A DNA stretch of 64,000 nucleotides, from assembly GCA_937899245.1 (NCBI GenBank), contig CALDKB010000036.1:1-64000 (forward strand). Reading direction: 5' to 3'. Made by a program: the position numbers and the translations under genes. Source of the DNA: an uncultured Bacteroidales bacterium. GTDB lineage: Bacteria; Bacteroidota; Bacteroidia; Bacteroidales; ML635J-15. The first letter of the stretch is position 1. Each line of letters opens with the position of its first letter. Below the pieces are notes generated by a model, which searched no databases, was not told the origin of the DNA, and saw only the letters and a program-made list of their open reading frames with translations. Positions 1 to 8,334 of this stretch are shown one piece after another.

Positions 1-267
1 ACCTATCGGTCAAGTCAAATATGCATTATTCTAATTCATCCAACAGGTATAAAAATTGTTTCATACATTTTAAAGGACTTCTTTACAACATAAAGAAAAA
101 ATACCTACGCCTTGAACTTGGCGAAGTCCTTTATCCAAAAATCAAAAGCAATAGGCGTTGCAAAATTAATATTTTTTTTTCTAACTAGTCTTTAATACAT
201 TTATGAGAGAAAATAAAATGCGACGACATATTACAGCCCTGATATCGACACTATAAATCGCAAAAAA
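1..267. other. left-edge non-coding region with structured leader
   Basis: No open frame of useful length is seen here. On the minus strand a TAATTTTG box lies at 161-168. Downstream of it (leftward) the arms 72-80 and 124-132 can pair (AAAGGACTT with AAGTCCTTT), and a smaller CGCC/GGCG stem lies between them near 111-126. This would fit a promoter and folded 5' leader of a gene lying off the left edge. It is inference; no conserved riboswitch class was recognised. Confidence 0.3.
161..168 (-). promoter_or_regulatory. possible promoter -7 box (TAATTTTG) reading off the left edge
   Basis: The minus strand reads TAATTTTG, which fits the Bacteroidetes -7 consensus TAnnTTTG. No start codon with a usable frame follows inside the window, so the target would lie to the left. 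Confidence 0.3.
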
Positions 268-1200
268 TCAGCAGCCTTGTTTAGCCTCCGACATAGCTAT
301 TTCGTAATTCTTCACGTTTCCGCATTTCATAAGACGCTTGTAAATCTTTTTGGGCAATATGTCGGTCTGGAATTCCCAAAACACGCGCATACGGGTAAGA
401 ATTTGCGAATCGCCACGGAAAAAGTTGCACGCATCGACATAATATGCATCGTGCATACGCAAAGCAACTTCAAGTCGTTGATTGGCAGTCATTTCGGAGC
501 CATTTTTGTATTCCATTGCCAAGGTTGGTCTGCACAAAAGCCCACGACCAATCATTACTCCGGTCAATTTGGGGAATTTCCGTTCCAAGTCGGTTATCTG
601 CGAAACGGAAACGATATCGCCATTATAAACCATTGGATGAGTGCAAATTTCGGCAAGCCGGGCAAAGCCATCCATATCTACGCTTCCTTTATATTGCTGA
701 ACGCCAAGCCGAGGATGCAAAACTACTTGGTCCAGATTAATGTCGTTAAGCATTTGCAAAATGGCAATTCCTTCGTCGGCAGATTCGTAGCCGAGTCGCA
801 TTTTCACCGAAAAAACAACTTCTTTGCGCGACATCATTTCTGCAAAGATCTTTTCGGCCTCATCGGGATGTTGAAGCAAACCGCTACCACGTCCAAGTTT
901 TGTCTGCATTGGAAACGGACAGCCCATGTTCAAGTCGATTCGCTTCCAGCCATTTTCCTGCACAAGGTCGCACAAATGGCAGAATTCATCGCGACTGGCC
1001 GCAATAATCTGTGGAATTACATTGACGTCGGTATTGTTCTCGGGAAGAATATCTCGAATATCCTTATTGCGCACAGCGCCCTTCTCCCAACGCACAAAAG
1101 GCGTATAATAGCAATCTATTCCACCGGCAATTTCGTTGTGAATACAACGGTAAACGTGGTCGGTATATCCCTGAAGAGGCGCAAAATAAATCTGTAGCAT
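268..1200 (-). CDS. tRNA-dihydrouridine synthase family protein
   Basis: 310 residues. Reduces uridine to dihydrouridine in the D-loop of tRNA using FMN and NADPH. The TIM-barrel starts with YFAPLQGYTD (residues 5-14), which resembles the family's FMN-binding N-terminus. The active-site signature is LNMGCPFP at 90-97, with Cys94 as the probable proton donor, followed by the GRGSGLL phosphate/flavin motif. NGDI and GRGLL near 195-225 fit the C-terminal FMN phosphate site. The length is normal for the Dus family. A TATTTTTG promoter lies 20 bases upstream of the ATG. It stands alone. Which D-loop position it modifies cannot be told. Confidence 0.93.
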   Translation of the reverse strand: MLQIYFAPLQGYTDHVYRCIHNEIAGGIDCYYTPFVRWEKGAVRNKDIRDILPENNTDVNVIPQIIAASRDEFCHLCDLVQENGWKRIDLNMGCPFPMQTKLGRGSGLLQHPDEAEKIFAEMMSRKEVVFSVKMRLGYESADEGIAILQMLNDINLDQVVLHPRLGVQQYKGSVDMDGFARLAEICTHPMVYNGDIVSVSQITDLERKFPKLTGVMIGRGLLCRPTLAMEYKNGSEMTANQRLEVALRMHDAYYVDACNFFRGDSQILTRMRVFWEFQTDILPKKIYKRLMKCGNVKNYEIAMSEAKQGC

Positions 1201-1219
1201 AACGAAATGTTTGTGTCAA

Positions 1220-1227
1220 CAAAAATA
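1220..1227 (-). promoter_or_regulatory. promoter -7 box of the dus gene
   Basis: The minus strand reads TATTTTTG, matching TAnnTTTG, 20 bases before the ATG at 1200. Confidence 0.6.
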
Positions 1228-1603
1228 GGGAAAAGAATTAAAATATTATCATCCAACACATAGGCATTGTTGAGTCATATCTCGAAAATGTGATACTTTT
1301 AATGTTTTAGACACGAATGAACACTAATATGCATAAATACTTTCTCGTGAGCTCGAAAGATATTCTCCTTCAGCTTTGCTGAGAAATCTGTAAATATAAT
1401 GGCTTCGTCAGGATCTTGTGAACCGGATTTAATTCGCTCACGGAGTTCCATGTGCGTTAGCCAGAGGGTCGTGAAAATTATATACACCGTGACTTTGCTT
1501 CGGACTACGCTCAGCACAAGCACCGCTCAGCCAGAGAAATGGATTTGCCTCTTTTTCGTAACGAAAAATCAGCTTTTTCACATCGCATATTGCCACAAAA
1601 ACT
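1228..1603. other. gene-free stretch with repeat-like and decayed coding scraps
   Basis: On the minus strand about 1302-1445 an ATG frame begins MELRERIKSGSQ and runs 50 codons. A shifted frame in the same DNA reads FLSKAEGEYLSSSRES before a stop near 1328, so this may be the frameshifted remains of a small gene. The segment at about 1307-1325 (revcomp ATTAGTGTTCATTCGTGTC) and the one near 1497-1515 (CGGACTACGCTCAGC) resemble short dispersed repeats that I associate with many bacterial genomes. The forward open frame from 1399 is not regarded as coding before 1630. Confidence 0.35.
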
Positions 1604-1611
1604 TACCTTTG
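1604..1611 (+). promoter_or_regulatory. promoter -7 box (TACCTTTG) of the metallophosphoesterase operon
   Basis: TACCTTTG lies 18 bases before the ATG at 1630. This places transcription initiation downstream of the longest possible start at 1399 and so decides the gene start. Confidence 0.65.
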
Positions 1612-1629
1612 CAACCTAAAATTCGTCCC

Positions 1630-2619
1630 ATGTCAAAATTTATGCTCCTGTCACTAATTGCGGTTACCATTATATTCGCACTTATTCCAAACATTGCATG
1701 GTTACTTTCGTGGATTGTAGCAAAATGCTTTCACCACACTATGCCATACGCACCTTTTGCATGGACAGCTGTCGGGCTCATTGCATTTGCATATATCGTA
1801 CTTGGCTACGGATACTTTTGTGGCCGTTTCAAGCTCGACATCAACCAAATCGAATATGCACACGAAGACATTCCTGTCGAAATTGACGGATACAAAATTG
1901 TACACATCAGCGACCTGCACCTGTCAACATTCAATAACAACCACGACCAGCTGCAAAGGTTTGTCGATTCAATAAACGCACAAAATCCCGACCTTATCTG
2001 CTTTACCGGCGACTTGGTGACCATTGGCGAAAAGGAAGCAATGCCATTCAAGGAAATCCTAAACAACTTAAAAGCAACCGACGGCATTACGAGCGTTCTT
2101 GGCAACCACGACTTCCTGCTGTACGGCCGTCACGACAGCACATTCTCAAGAGAAGCGGAAGTCGAAAAACTTGCCAACTTTGAACGAAACGAACTTGGCT
2201 GGCATCTTTTGCGCAACGAAAACTTTGTAATAAAACGCAATAACAGCAAAATAACAATTATTGGCACCGACAACCAGAATTGCAACAACCAGGGATTCAA
2301 GACAATTTCGCGTGGTGACTTGAAAAAGGCAATGCAAAATACCGATGGGTTCCGAATTCTGCTCACTCACGACCCAAGCCACTGGCGCGACGAGGTTATT
2401 CCAGACACCGACATCCAGTTAACTCTCTGCGGACATACACACGCCGCTCAAATAAAATTATTCGGTTGGACACCAGCTTCGTGGACATTCAGGGACACCG
2501 ACGGACTTTACGAAGAAAAGGGACAGACAATGTACATAAATGTTGGCCTTGGCTGCACTCTGCCTGTTCGAATTGGCGCCAACGCAGAAATAACAGTGAT
2601 AACTTTAAAATCAAAATAA
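1630..2619 (+). CDS. membrane-anchored metallophosphoesterase (YkuE-like)
   Basis: 329 residues from the ATG that follows the promoter. A longer frame from 1399 is rejected because the promoter lies inside it and the added residues look non-coding. Two N-terminal membrane segments (about 5-30 and 42-64) precede a calcineurin-like phosphoesterase domain. Metal ligands are visible as HISDLHL (Asp95, His97), GDL (127-129), GNHD (158-161) and GHTH (268-271). Relatives hydrolyse phosphoesters at the cytoplasmic membrane, some of them lipid precursors, but the substrate here is unknown. It is first in a tight rightward run; the next gene starts one base after its stop. Confidence 0.88.
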   Translation: MSKFMLLSLIAVTIIFALIPNIAWLLSWIVAKCFHHTMPYAPFAWTAVGLIAFAYIVLGYGYFCGRFKLDINQIEYAHEDIPVEIDGYKIVHISDLHLSTFNNNHDQLQRFVDSINAQNPDLICFTGDLVTIGEKEAMPFKEILNNLKATDGITSVLGNHDFLLYGRHDSTFSREAEVEKLANFERNELGWHLLRNENFVIKRNNSKITIIGTDNQNCNNQGFKTISRGDLKKAMQNTDGFRILLTHDPSHWRDEVIPDTDIQLTLCGHTHAAQIKLFGWTPASWTFRDTDGLYEEKGQTMYINVGLGCTLPVRIGANAEITVITLKSK

Positions 2620-2620
2620 T

Positions 2621-3352
2621 ATGAAATACTTTAAACTTTTTGCCTTCGCAATTATTTTAACCGCAGTAATTTCTTGTAAGTCAAATATAGAAACAGACAA
2701 AGCCGGAACAGAAATCCAAAACGAAGAAACAGTAGCAAACAAACTTCAAGCCGGGGATCTTGTATTTGTCGCTCTTCCGCTGGATTACGACCTAAATGCT
2801 TCGAGCGATATGATTTCGGCAATAATGGCATCTACAAGCGACACATCTGAACTTAACTACATTCACGTTGCCATTGCCGACGTTGACGACGATAATAATG
2901 TCTGGATAATTGACGCAACACTTAAGCATGGCGTCGACCGCTATCCTCTCGATACTTTCCTGTGCGACTTCACCCTGCCAAACGGCAAATATCCAATCTT
3001 CGACATCATGAGACTGGAAGACAACTCAAAAGCAAAGGAATACATCGAAAATGCGAAGAAATACGTTGGAAGAGAATACGACAAATACTTCCTACCCGAC
3101 AATGACGAGCAATATTGCAGCGAACTGGTAAGGAACTCTTACAGAAATGGCGAAGACTACATTTTCAGCGACTATCCGATGAATTTCAAGTCGCTGGACG
3201 GTACATTCCCCGTATATTGGCAGGAACTATTCGAATATATAGGTCAGCCAATTCCCCAGAGAGTCTCTGGCACCAACCCTAATGCCATGTACAAGGAAAA
3301 ATGCCTGAACAGCATTGACATCAAACTAGAATCGTACGCAAAGAAACAATAA
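2621..3352 (+). CDS. YiiX-type permuted NlpC/P60 lipoprotein
   Basis: 243 residues. A signal peptide with lipobox AVISC puts the lipidated Cys at 19, so it is probably an outer or inner membrane lipoprotein. LQAGDLVFV (42-50), YIHVAI with His82 and QYCSELV with Cys166 match the circularly permuted papain-like amidase/peptidase family (YiiX/YaeF-like), where the His precedes the Cys. Such enzymes hydrolyse amide or thioester bonds in cell-wall or lipid-linked substrates. The substrate is not known. The proximity of a VanX-like dipeptidase two genes downstream makes a peptidoglycan-fragment role plausible, but that is inference. Confidence 0.8.
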   Translation: MKYFKLFAFAIILTAVISCKSNIETDKAGTEIQNEETVANKLQAGDLVFVALPLDYDLNASSDMISAIMASTSDTSELNYIHVAIADVDDDNNVWIIDATLKHGVDRYPLDTFLCDFTLPNGKYPIFDIMRLEDNSKAKEYIENAKKYVGREYDKYFLPDNDEQYCSELVRNSYRNGEDYIFSDYPMNFKSLDGTFPVYWQELFEYIGQPIPQRVSGTNPNAMYKEKCLNSIDIKLESYAKKQ

Positions 3353-3354
3353 AA

Positions 3355-3702
3355 ATGAACATTGAAGCTTTCCGCGAATATTGCATTTCGAAACCCTGTG
3401 CCACCGAAGACTTTCCGTTCGACGAAACTCTTCTCGCATTCCGCGTAAAAAAACACATTTTTGCCTGCATAAGTCTTGACTACCCAGATCTTGCCACAAT
3501 GAAATGCGACCCAGAAAAAGCCATTGAACTTCGCGACCGCTATTCTGCCATAGAACCAGCATACCACTGGAACAAAAAATTCTGGAACCAGATATGGTTC
3601 AACCGCGATGTTGATGATGAAATGCTAAAGCGGCTTGTCGACCATTCGTATGATGAGGTTGTGAAGAAACTGTCCAAAAAGGAACAATCCGAAATAAAAT
3701 AA
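3355..3702 (+). CDS. MmcQ/YjbR family protein
   Basis: 115 residues, starting two bases after the previous stop. The pattern is that of the MmcQ/YjbR (CyaY-like fold) family: N-terminal FREYCISKPCATEDFPF, central acidic-aromatic strands, and the C-terminal PAYHWNKKFWNQIWF block where Trp and His residues are conserved. Family members are sometimes annotated as DNA-binding; the true role is not settled. It has no signal peptide and is probably cytoplasmic, although its neighbours encode lipoproteins. Confidence 0.85.
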   Translation: MNIEAFREYCISKPCATEDFPFDETLLAFRVKKHIFACISLDYPDLATMKCDPEKAIELRDRYSAIEPAYHWNKKFWNQIWFNRDVDDEMLKRLVDHSYDEVVKKLSKKEQSEIK

Positions 3703-3720
3703 ACATTTAAAGCAACTGAA

Positions 3721-4443
3721 ATGAAGAGAATCTTTTTATTATTGGCCTTTGCCGCTCTGCTGACGGCATGCACAACACATCAGCAGGAACAAACAGAACT
3801 CGCTAGCACCGAAAGTGTTGCACCAGAAATGGATGCTTCCGACTTTGTAAACATTGCCGATGAGATTCCTGATGTGATTTACGAAATTCGCTATTATAGC
3901 ACCTTTAATTTTGTTGGCGAAAGAATCGACGGCTATGAAGCTCCTATAGCATTGCTAACCAAAGAAGCCACGGCAGCACTGAAGAAAGCGAACGAAACAC
4001 TTCTTGCAAAAGGCTACCGACTGAAAATCTTCGATGCCTATCGTCCGCAGACGGCAGTCAATCACTTTATTCGCTGGGCGGAAAATGTGGAAGACACACT
4101 TATGAAACAATATTTTTATCCAGAAGTAGACAAGAGCCGCCTGTTTGAGCTTGATTTCATTTGCGCACGCTCAGGACACAGCCGTGGCAGCACAGTAGAC
4201 CTGACGCTATTTGACATGAACACACAACGCGAAGTAGATATGGGCGGAACATTCGACTGGTTTGGAGAGAAATCGCACCCCGACTACGAAAACATCACCG
4301 CCGAGCAAAAAGAACTTCGCAACATATTGAGAGATGCAATGATTGCTGCAGGATTCAAACCTTTCGACACAGAATGGTGGCATTTCACGCTTGAAAACGA
4401 ACCTTTCCCCGACACCTACTTTGACTTCCCGATAAAGCAATGA
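3721..4443 (+). CDS. VanX/DdpX-like D-alanyl-D-alanine dipeptidase lipoprotein
   Basis: 240 residues. The lipobox LLTAC puts the modified Cys at 17. The catalytic core of peptidase family M15D is complete: SGHSRGSTVD (His153, Asp160 as zinc ligands), and EWWHF (Glu218 as general base, His221 as third ligand). FDAYRP at 104-109 is the usual substrate-side motif. Family enzymes cleave D-Ala-D-Ala dipeptide. Because this copy is exported and lipidated and there is no vanA/vanH nearby, I read it as a cell-wall turnover or scavenging enzyme rather than a glycopeptide-resistance gene. Confidence 0.88.
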   Translation: MKRIFLLLAFAALLTACTTHQQEQTELASTESVAPEMDASDFVNIADEIPDVIYEIRYYSTFNFVGERIDGYEAPIALLTKEATAALKKANETLLAKGYRLKIFDAYRPQTAVNHFIRWAENVEDTLMKQYFYPEVDKSRLFELDFICARSGHSRGSTVDLTLFDMNTQREVDMGGTFDWFGEKSHPDYENITAEQKELRNILRDAMIAAGFKPFDTEWWHFTLENEPFPDTYFDFPIKQ

Positions 4444-4763
4444 ACTCAGAATCAAAAAAAATGAAACTAGTCAGAATCACAGCAATACGCAAAGCCAACT
4501 ATTCAGACCTGTCGGAAAAGTATGAAAATCACATTGACCATCCATGCGACATTTGTGAAGGTCAGATTTTTGTAACCGACGGTACGACAAAACCCGAAGG
4601 GCTCTGCGAAAGCGCATGGGAAACATTAAAGCCGTTTGCCTCAGAGCTTGCCAATGGCGGCGGCAACTTTTTCAACGGCTGGATGAAGAACCCACACTCG
4701 GCTATGATTAGCTGCAACGACGGCTTCAGGCCAGTAAGCTTTTTAGTAGAAACAATTGAATAA
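4440..4763 (+). CDS. TIGR04076 family small protein
   Basis: 107 residues from an ATG that overlaps the previous stop by four bases (ATGA); an inner ATG at 4461 fits the usual family start better. Conserved features recalled for TIGR04076 are present: a Cys-rich N-terminal part (HPCDICEGQIF), PEGLCESAW, and a C-terminal CNDGFRPVSF. The function is unknown. Its Cys spacing could bind metal, but nothing shows this directly. It is co-transcribed with the upstream dipeptidase by position. Confidence 0.72.
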   Translation: MNSESKKMKLVRITAIRKANYSDLSEKYENHIDHPCDICEGQIFVTDGTTKPEGLCESAWETLKPFASELANGGGNFFNGWMKNPHSAMISCNDGFRPVSFLVETIE

Positions 4764-4772
4764 AGACACTAT

Positions 4773-5420
4773 ATGTCACAAATCAAAAATATAATATTCG
4801 ACCTTTGCGGGCCAATAATTACAATAGACATCAATCTAATTGATGAAAAATTGCGCAAATATGGCGTGGAGGGAGAGAATTTGTACCGTAAACTTTTCGA
4901 TGCCGGACTTACAAAACGTTTTGAATCGAACCAAATTACGCCCAAAGAATTCTGCGACCAGCTACGTGAAACACTAAAAGCCAACATTTCTGACGAGCAA
5001 ATTTACGATGCGTGGAACACGCTAATTGTCGACTTCAAGGAACCACACCGCACACTAATAAAAACAATACGCAGAAATTACAAGACTTTTCTTTTCAGCA
5101 ATAGCGACGTTATAAATGCAGGTTTTTTTGTGGAATTTTTGAACAGCGAAGCCGGATTTGACTTCATTGACGAAAGTTTCGACGAGGCATTTTTCTCATA
5201 TCAAATTGGAGACCGCAAACCTAGCGAAAAAGCATTCAGGCATATTCTATCAAAACACAATCTAAAAGCCAACGAAACTTTGTTTATCGACGACTGCGAA
5301 AAACATTGCATCGGTGCTAGTCAACTAGGATTGAATACCTTGTGGCTGAAAAAAGAAAAAGATATCTGTGAATTATTTGACAATAACGGAAAACTCACTG
5401 TCACCATTCCCGCCGACTGA
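4773..5420 (+). CDS. HAD-family hydrolase (subfamily IA)
   Basis: 215 residues. HAD motifs in order: IFDLCGP (nucleophile Asp near 10), LFSNSD (motif II Ser/Asn near 109), GDRKPSEKAF (motif III Lys near 150) and LFIDDCEKH (motif IV acidic pair near 172). The four-helix cap between motifs I and II is typical of YihX-like sugar-phosphate or FMN phosphatases. Motif I has Cys where many relatives have Asp or Gly two residues after the nucleophile. The substrate cannot be inferred. It ends the first rightward run. Confidence 0.85.
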   Translation: MSQIKNIIFDLCGPIITIDINLIDEKLRKYGVEGENLYRKLFDAGLTKRFESNQITPKEFCDQLRETLKANISDEQIYDAWNTLIVDFKEPHRTLIKTIRRNYKTFLFSNSDVINAGFFVEFLNSEAGFDFIDESFDEAFFSYQIGDRKPSEKAFRHILSKHNLKANETLFIDDCEKHCIGASQLGLNTLWLKKEKDICELFDNNGKLTVTIPAD

Positions 5421-5555
5421 CATCTCAAAACTTTTTTGCACGCACAAGCGCAAACCAATACTTATTATTTTGATTTACAATAAAATGCAAAAACTATAGC
5501 TATACCACCATTACAAAAGACTGTAAACAAATTTAACAAATTCGAACAAATTTCT
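5421..5555. other. short intergenic spacer
   Basis: AT-rich spacer between the HAD gene and the next promoter. No hairpin terminator is evident. Confidence 0.4.
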
Positions 5556-5563
5556 TATCTTTG
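5556..5563 (+). promoter_or_regulatory. promoter -7 box (TATCTTTG) of the LicA-like kinase gene
   Basis: TATCTTTG lies 24 bases before the ATG at 5588. The alternative TTG start at 5561 falls inside this box, which rules it out. Confidence 0.65.
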
Positions 5564-5587
5564 CGCCCGATAAAAATAGGCACGAAA

Positions 5588-6463
5588 ATGAACGTAGAAG
5601 AATATATCGTTGCACGTGTTAACGCATTGTTGCACAATAACGACGCAAAGATAGTCATGCGTCTTGAAGGAGGAATGAGCAACTACACTTATGTTGTAGA
5701 AAGCGCCGGAAAGAAATACACATACCGAGTACCGGGCAAATTCGCCGAAAAGTTTGTTAACAGAGTTGAAGAATGGGAAAACATACAAGAAGTCAATAAG
5801 CTTGGGTTGAACAACATCACCACCTACGTTGAAATACTTTCAGGCGAAAAACTTGCTGAATATGTAGAAGGAACCATCATGTCAACCACCGACATCGTAT
5901 CGTACAACGAAATGTCGGTAACGGCATTGAAGAAAATCCACAATAGCGAACTTAAATTCCGCGACTACAATGCATTTGGGCGTCTCGACGACGATGAACG
6001 CTACTGCCGTGAAACAGGTTTCACCCATCCAGAAGAATACACTCGCCTGCGCAAGAAACTTGACGAAATCCGCAAGACGCAAGTCAACATAAAAAAAGTT
6101 CCTTGCCACTGCGACTATCAGCCGACAAACCTTGTTATCAATGGCGACAAATTCTATGTACTCGACTGGGAATTTGCAGGAATGAACGATCCGTTCTACG
6201 ACATTGCTTGCTACGGAAACGCAGGTTTCGACAAGGCATTGTCACTTCTTGAAGCTTATGTAGGACATAAGCCGACAAACGCCGAATTGCAGCGACTTTA
6301 CTTCCACCGCGCATTCCAGTGCCTGCAATGGTACAATGTCGCCATCTTCAAGGACCGTATCGGACTTAGCAAGGACCTCAACATGGATTTCAACGCAATA
6401 GCACTTATGTTCCGAGGAATGGCCGAAGACCTATTAAACACATACTATAACCTTAACGATTAA
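5588..6463 (+). CDS. choline/ethanolamine kinase-like (LicA-type) phosphotransferase
   Basis: 291 residues. Protein-kinase-like APH fold: a glycine loop EGGMSNYTY (27-35), the Brenner catalytic motif HCDYQPTN (His174, Asp176, Asn181) and the metal-binding DWEFAG (193-198) followed by DPFYDIACYG. The EGGMSN...Y start and the DWE motif are those of bacterial choline kinase/LicA relatives, which phosphorylate choline or similar amino alcohols for surface decoration. No licB/licC/licD partners are nearby, so the substrate is open. It begins a new transcription unit. Confidence 0.85.
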   Translation: MNVEEYIVARVNALLHNNDAKIVMRLEGGMSNYTYVVESAGKKYTYRVPGKFAEKFVNRVEEWENIQEVNKLGLNNITTYVEILSGEKLAEYVEGTIMSTTDIVSYNEMSVTALKKIHNSELKFRDYNAFGRLDDDERYCRETGFTHPEEYTRLRKKLDEIRKTQVNIKKVPCHCDYQPTNLVINGDKFYVLDWEFAGMNDPFYDIACYGNAGFDKALSLLEAYVGHKPTNAELQRLYFHRAFQCLQWYNVAIFKDRIGLSKDLNMDFNAIALMFRGMAEDLLNTYYNLND

Positions 6464-6468
6464 TCAAT

Positions 6469-6864
6469 ATGAAAAAAATTCTAATTGTTTTGTCTGTAAT
6501 ATTGTCATTTATTACACTTTCATCGTGCGAAGAAGAAATCGACACTAAAAGCGGAAAGGTTTATTATTCCTACGGATTCGCAAACATACACGGCGACCCT
6601 ACTGAAACTCATGTTATTAGCGAAGCCTACACTGCTGAATTCAATAAAATACCTGGCATAACAATCGAAAACTCAAGCTTTACAATGGAAGGAAGGTATT
6701 CCGACACCGACGAACACGTAAAAAAAGCTTGTTCAGCAGCAGAAAAAAACCTTGCTAACGAGACTTTTACTGGCACTTACACCTTCCGTGTTTCTGCTAT
6801 TTATTTTGAGAACTCCTTCGAGGACAAAAATTTCTACCGTAAAGAATACGGTATTCAGGAATAA
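6469..6864 (+). CDS. small lipoprotein, function unknown
   Basis: 131 residues with a signal peptide and lipobox LSSC (Cys near 20) followed by an acidic start, consistent with sorting to the outer membrane or surface in Bacteroidetes. The mature part of about 110 residues is polar, with a repeated beta-strand character and no recognised domain. The gene lies five bases after the LicA-like kinase and is probably co-transcribed. Confidence 0.7.
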   Translation: MKKILIVLSVILSFITLSSCEEEIDTKSGKVYYSYGFANIHGDPTETHVISEAYTAEFNKIPGITIENSSFTMEGRYSDTDEHVKKACSAAEKNLANETFTGTYTFRVSAIYFENSFEDKNFYRKEYGIQE

Positions 6865-6877
6865 TCAGGCTTTACAA

Positions 6878-7423
6878 ATGAACAAGCCTTTGGAAAATAT
6901 GACTAGGGAAGAGTTGTGGCAACTCTTCCCTATTTTTCTTGTTCCGCACAATGATGAATGGAAAAAATGGTTCTCGGAAGAAAAAAAAGCAATTGAAGCA
7001 TTGCTACCAAACCATAAACTTACAATAAGCCATATTGGCAGCACTGCTATTCCAGACATCTGGGCCAAAAACATTGTCGACATTCTAATTGAAACGGAAA
7101 ATGAACTTGCAATGCAGCAAATAAGTGAAAAGCTTGTCGGCAACGGATGGCTGTGCATGAACAGATCGGAACATAGGATTTCACTTAACAAAGGCTACAC
7201 AACGAACGGATTTTCAAAGAAAGTTTTTCATCTGCACATTCGGTTATATGGCGACAACGACGAGATATATTTCCGCAACTACCTCATCGCACATCCCGAA
7301 ATAGCAAAAGAATACGAAACACTAAAACTGTCGCTCTGGAAAAAATTCGAGCACGACCGTGACGGCTACACCGACGCAAAATCAGATTTCATAAAGAAAT
7401 ACACAAGGGAAGCATGTAAATAA
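6878..7423 (+). CDS. GrpB family (nucleotidyltransferase-like) protein
   Basis: 181 residues from the ATG at 6878; the open frame extends upstream to 6752 but that part overlaps the preceding lipoprotein in another frame. SHIGSTAIPDIWAKNIVDIL (51-70) is the GrpB hallmark and resembles a nucleotidyltransferase active-site strand. FRNYLIAHPEIAKEYETLK fits the family's C-terminal helix. Family function is largely unknown (dephospho-CoA kinase-associated domain, UPF0157). Confidence 0.85.
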   Translation: MNKPLENMTREELWQLFPIFLVPHNDEWKKWFSEEKKAIEALLPNHKLTISHIGSTAIPDIWAKNIVDILIETENELAMQQISEKLVGNGWLCMNRSEHRISLNKGYTTNGFSKKVFHLHIRLYGDNDEIYFRNYLIAHPEIAKEYETLKLSLWKKFEHDRDGYTDAKSDFIKKYTREACK

Positions 7424-7449
7424 CGTTCAAAACCAATAACAATTGCAAA

Positions 7450-8283
7450 ATGAATGCTGAGCTAATCGACATAAGCGAATACGAATATTCCGGCGAAGGC
7501 GCAAACGGAGCAAGCTACAACCACAGAGGCGACGCTCACATCATGCTAAAGCTATACAATGAGAATTATCCGCAGAAACTTATCGAAATAGAACTTGAAA
7601 AAGCAAAAAACGTTTACAACCTTGGTATCCCAACCCCTAAACCAGGCACTCTTGTTACCGACGGCAAAAGATATGGCATACGTTTCGAACGAATTTTGGG
7701 CAAAAAATCGTTTTCGCGTATAATTGGCGACACTCCCGAACTAACCGAACAATATGCTCGTGAATTTGCCCGCATGTGCAAAAAGCTACATTCTACAGAA
7801 TGCCCAACCGACAAGTTCACAAACGCAAAGGATCAATATAAGCGCGACCTATCTGAAAGTCCATTTTTTTCAGAAACTGAAAAAGCAAAGATTGCTGCGT
7901 TTATCGACTCCGTTCCAGACACCCCCACTGCTGTCCACGGCGACATGCAGTTCAGCAATGCTATAACTGACGGCAAGAACAATTACTTTATTGATTTGGG
8001 CGATTTCGGCTACGGAAACCCTCTTTTTGACTTAGGAATGGTACTTCTATGCTGCTGCTACGATAGCGACGAATTTGTAGAAGATGTTTTCCACATGACA
8101 CAAGACACGGCGCACAAGTTTTGGGAATACTTTGCACGTGAATATTTCGGCGAGAATGTAGATTTGAAAGAAATAGACGCCAAACTTCGCCCATACGCTG
8201 GACTAAAGACAATTATTATCGAACGCAATTGCAATTGCGTTATGCCGGAATTCAGAGCGTTGCTAGGGGAAATATTGAAATAG
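7450..8283 (+). CDS. TIGR02172-type aminoglycoside phosphotransferase-like kinase
   Basis: 277 residues. The APH fold is shown by GEGANGASY (15-23) as nucleotide loop, AVHGDMQFSNA (His163, Asp165, Asn170) as catalytic loop, and IDLGDFGYGNPLFDLG (181-196) with Asp182 as metal ligand. The overall pattern is that of the paralogous family TIGR02172 first noted in Fibrobacter. The substrate is unknown. This is the second APH-fold kinase within 2 kb. It is probably the last gene of the unit begun at 5588. Confidence 0.82.
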   Translation: MNAELIDISEYEYSGEGANGASYNHRGDAHIMLKLYNENYPQKLIEIELEKAKNVYNLGIPTPKPGTLVTDGKRYGIRFERILGKKSFSRIIGDTPELTEQYAREFARMCKKLHSTECPTDKFTNAKDQYKRDLSESPFFSETEKAKIAAFIDSVPDTPTAVHGDMQFSNAITDGKNNYFIDLGDFGYGNPLFDLGMVLLCCCYDSDEFVEDVFHMTQDTAHKFWEYFAREYFGENVDLKEIDAKLRPYAGLKTIIIERNCNCVMPEFRALLGEILK

Positions 8284-8302
8284 TCTTACGTAGTTCCGCT
8301 TC

Positions 8303-8318
8303 AATGGCTATTGCCATT
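8303..8318 (+). terminator. weak hairpin between convergent genes
   Basis: AATGGC and GCCATT can pair around a four-base loop, followed by TTATTG. The stem is only six pairs, so terminator function is doubtful. Confidence 0.25.
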
Positions 8319-8334
8319 TATTGATGCTCAACTA

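Noticed and set aside
277..1197. Long plus-strand frame opposite the dus gene
   Set aside because: It mirrors the dus coding frame and its protein has no domain; the minus-strand frame has complete Dus motifs.
1399..1629. 78-residue extension of the metallophosphoesterase
   Set aside because: The promoter box lies within it and the membrane protein start is natural at 1630.
3721..4443. Glycopeptide resistance locus
   Set aside because: The VanX-like protein is exported and lipidated, and there is no VanA/VanH-type ligase or dehydrogenase next to it.
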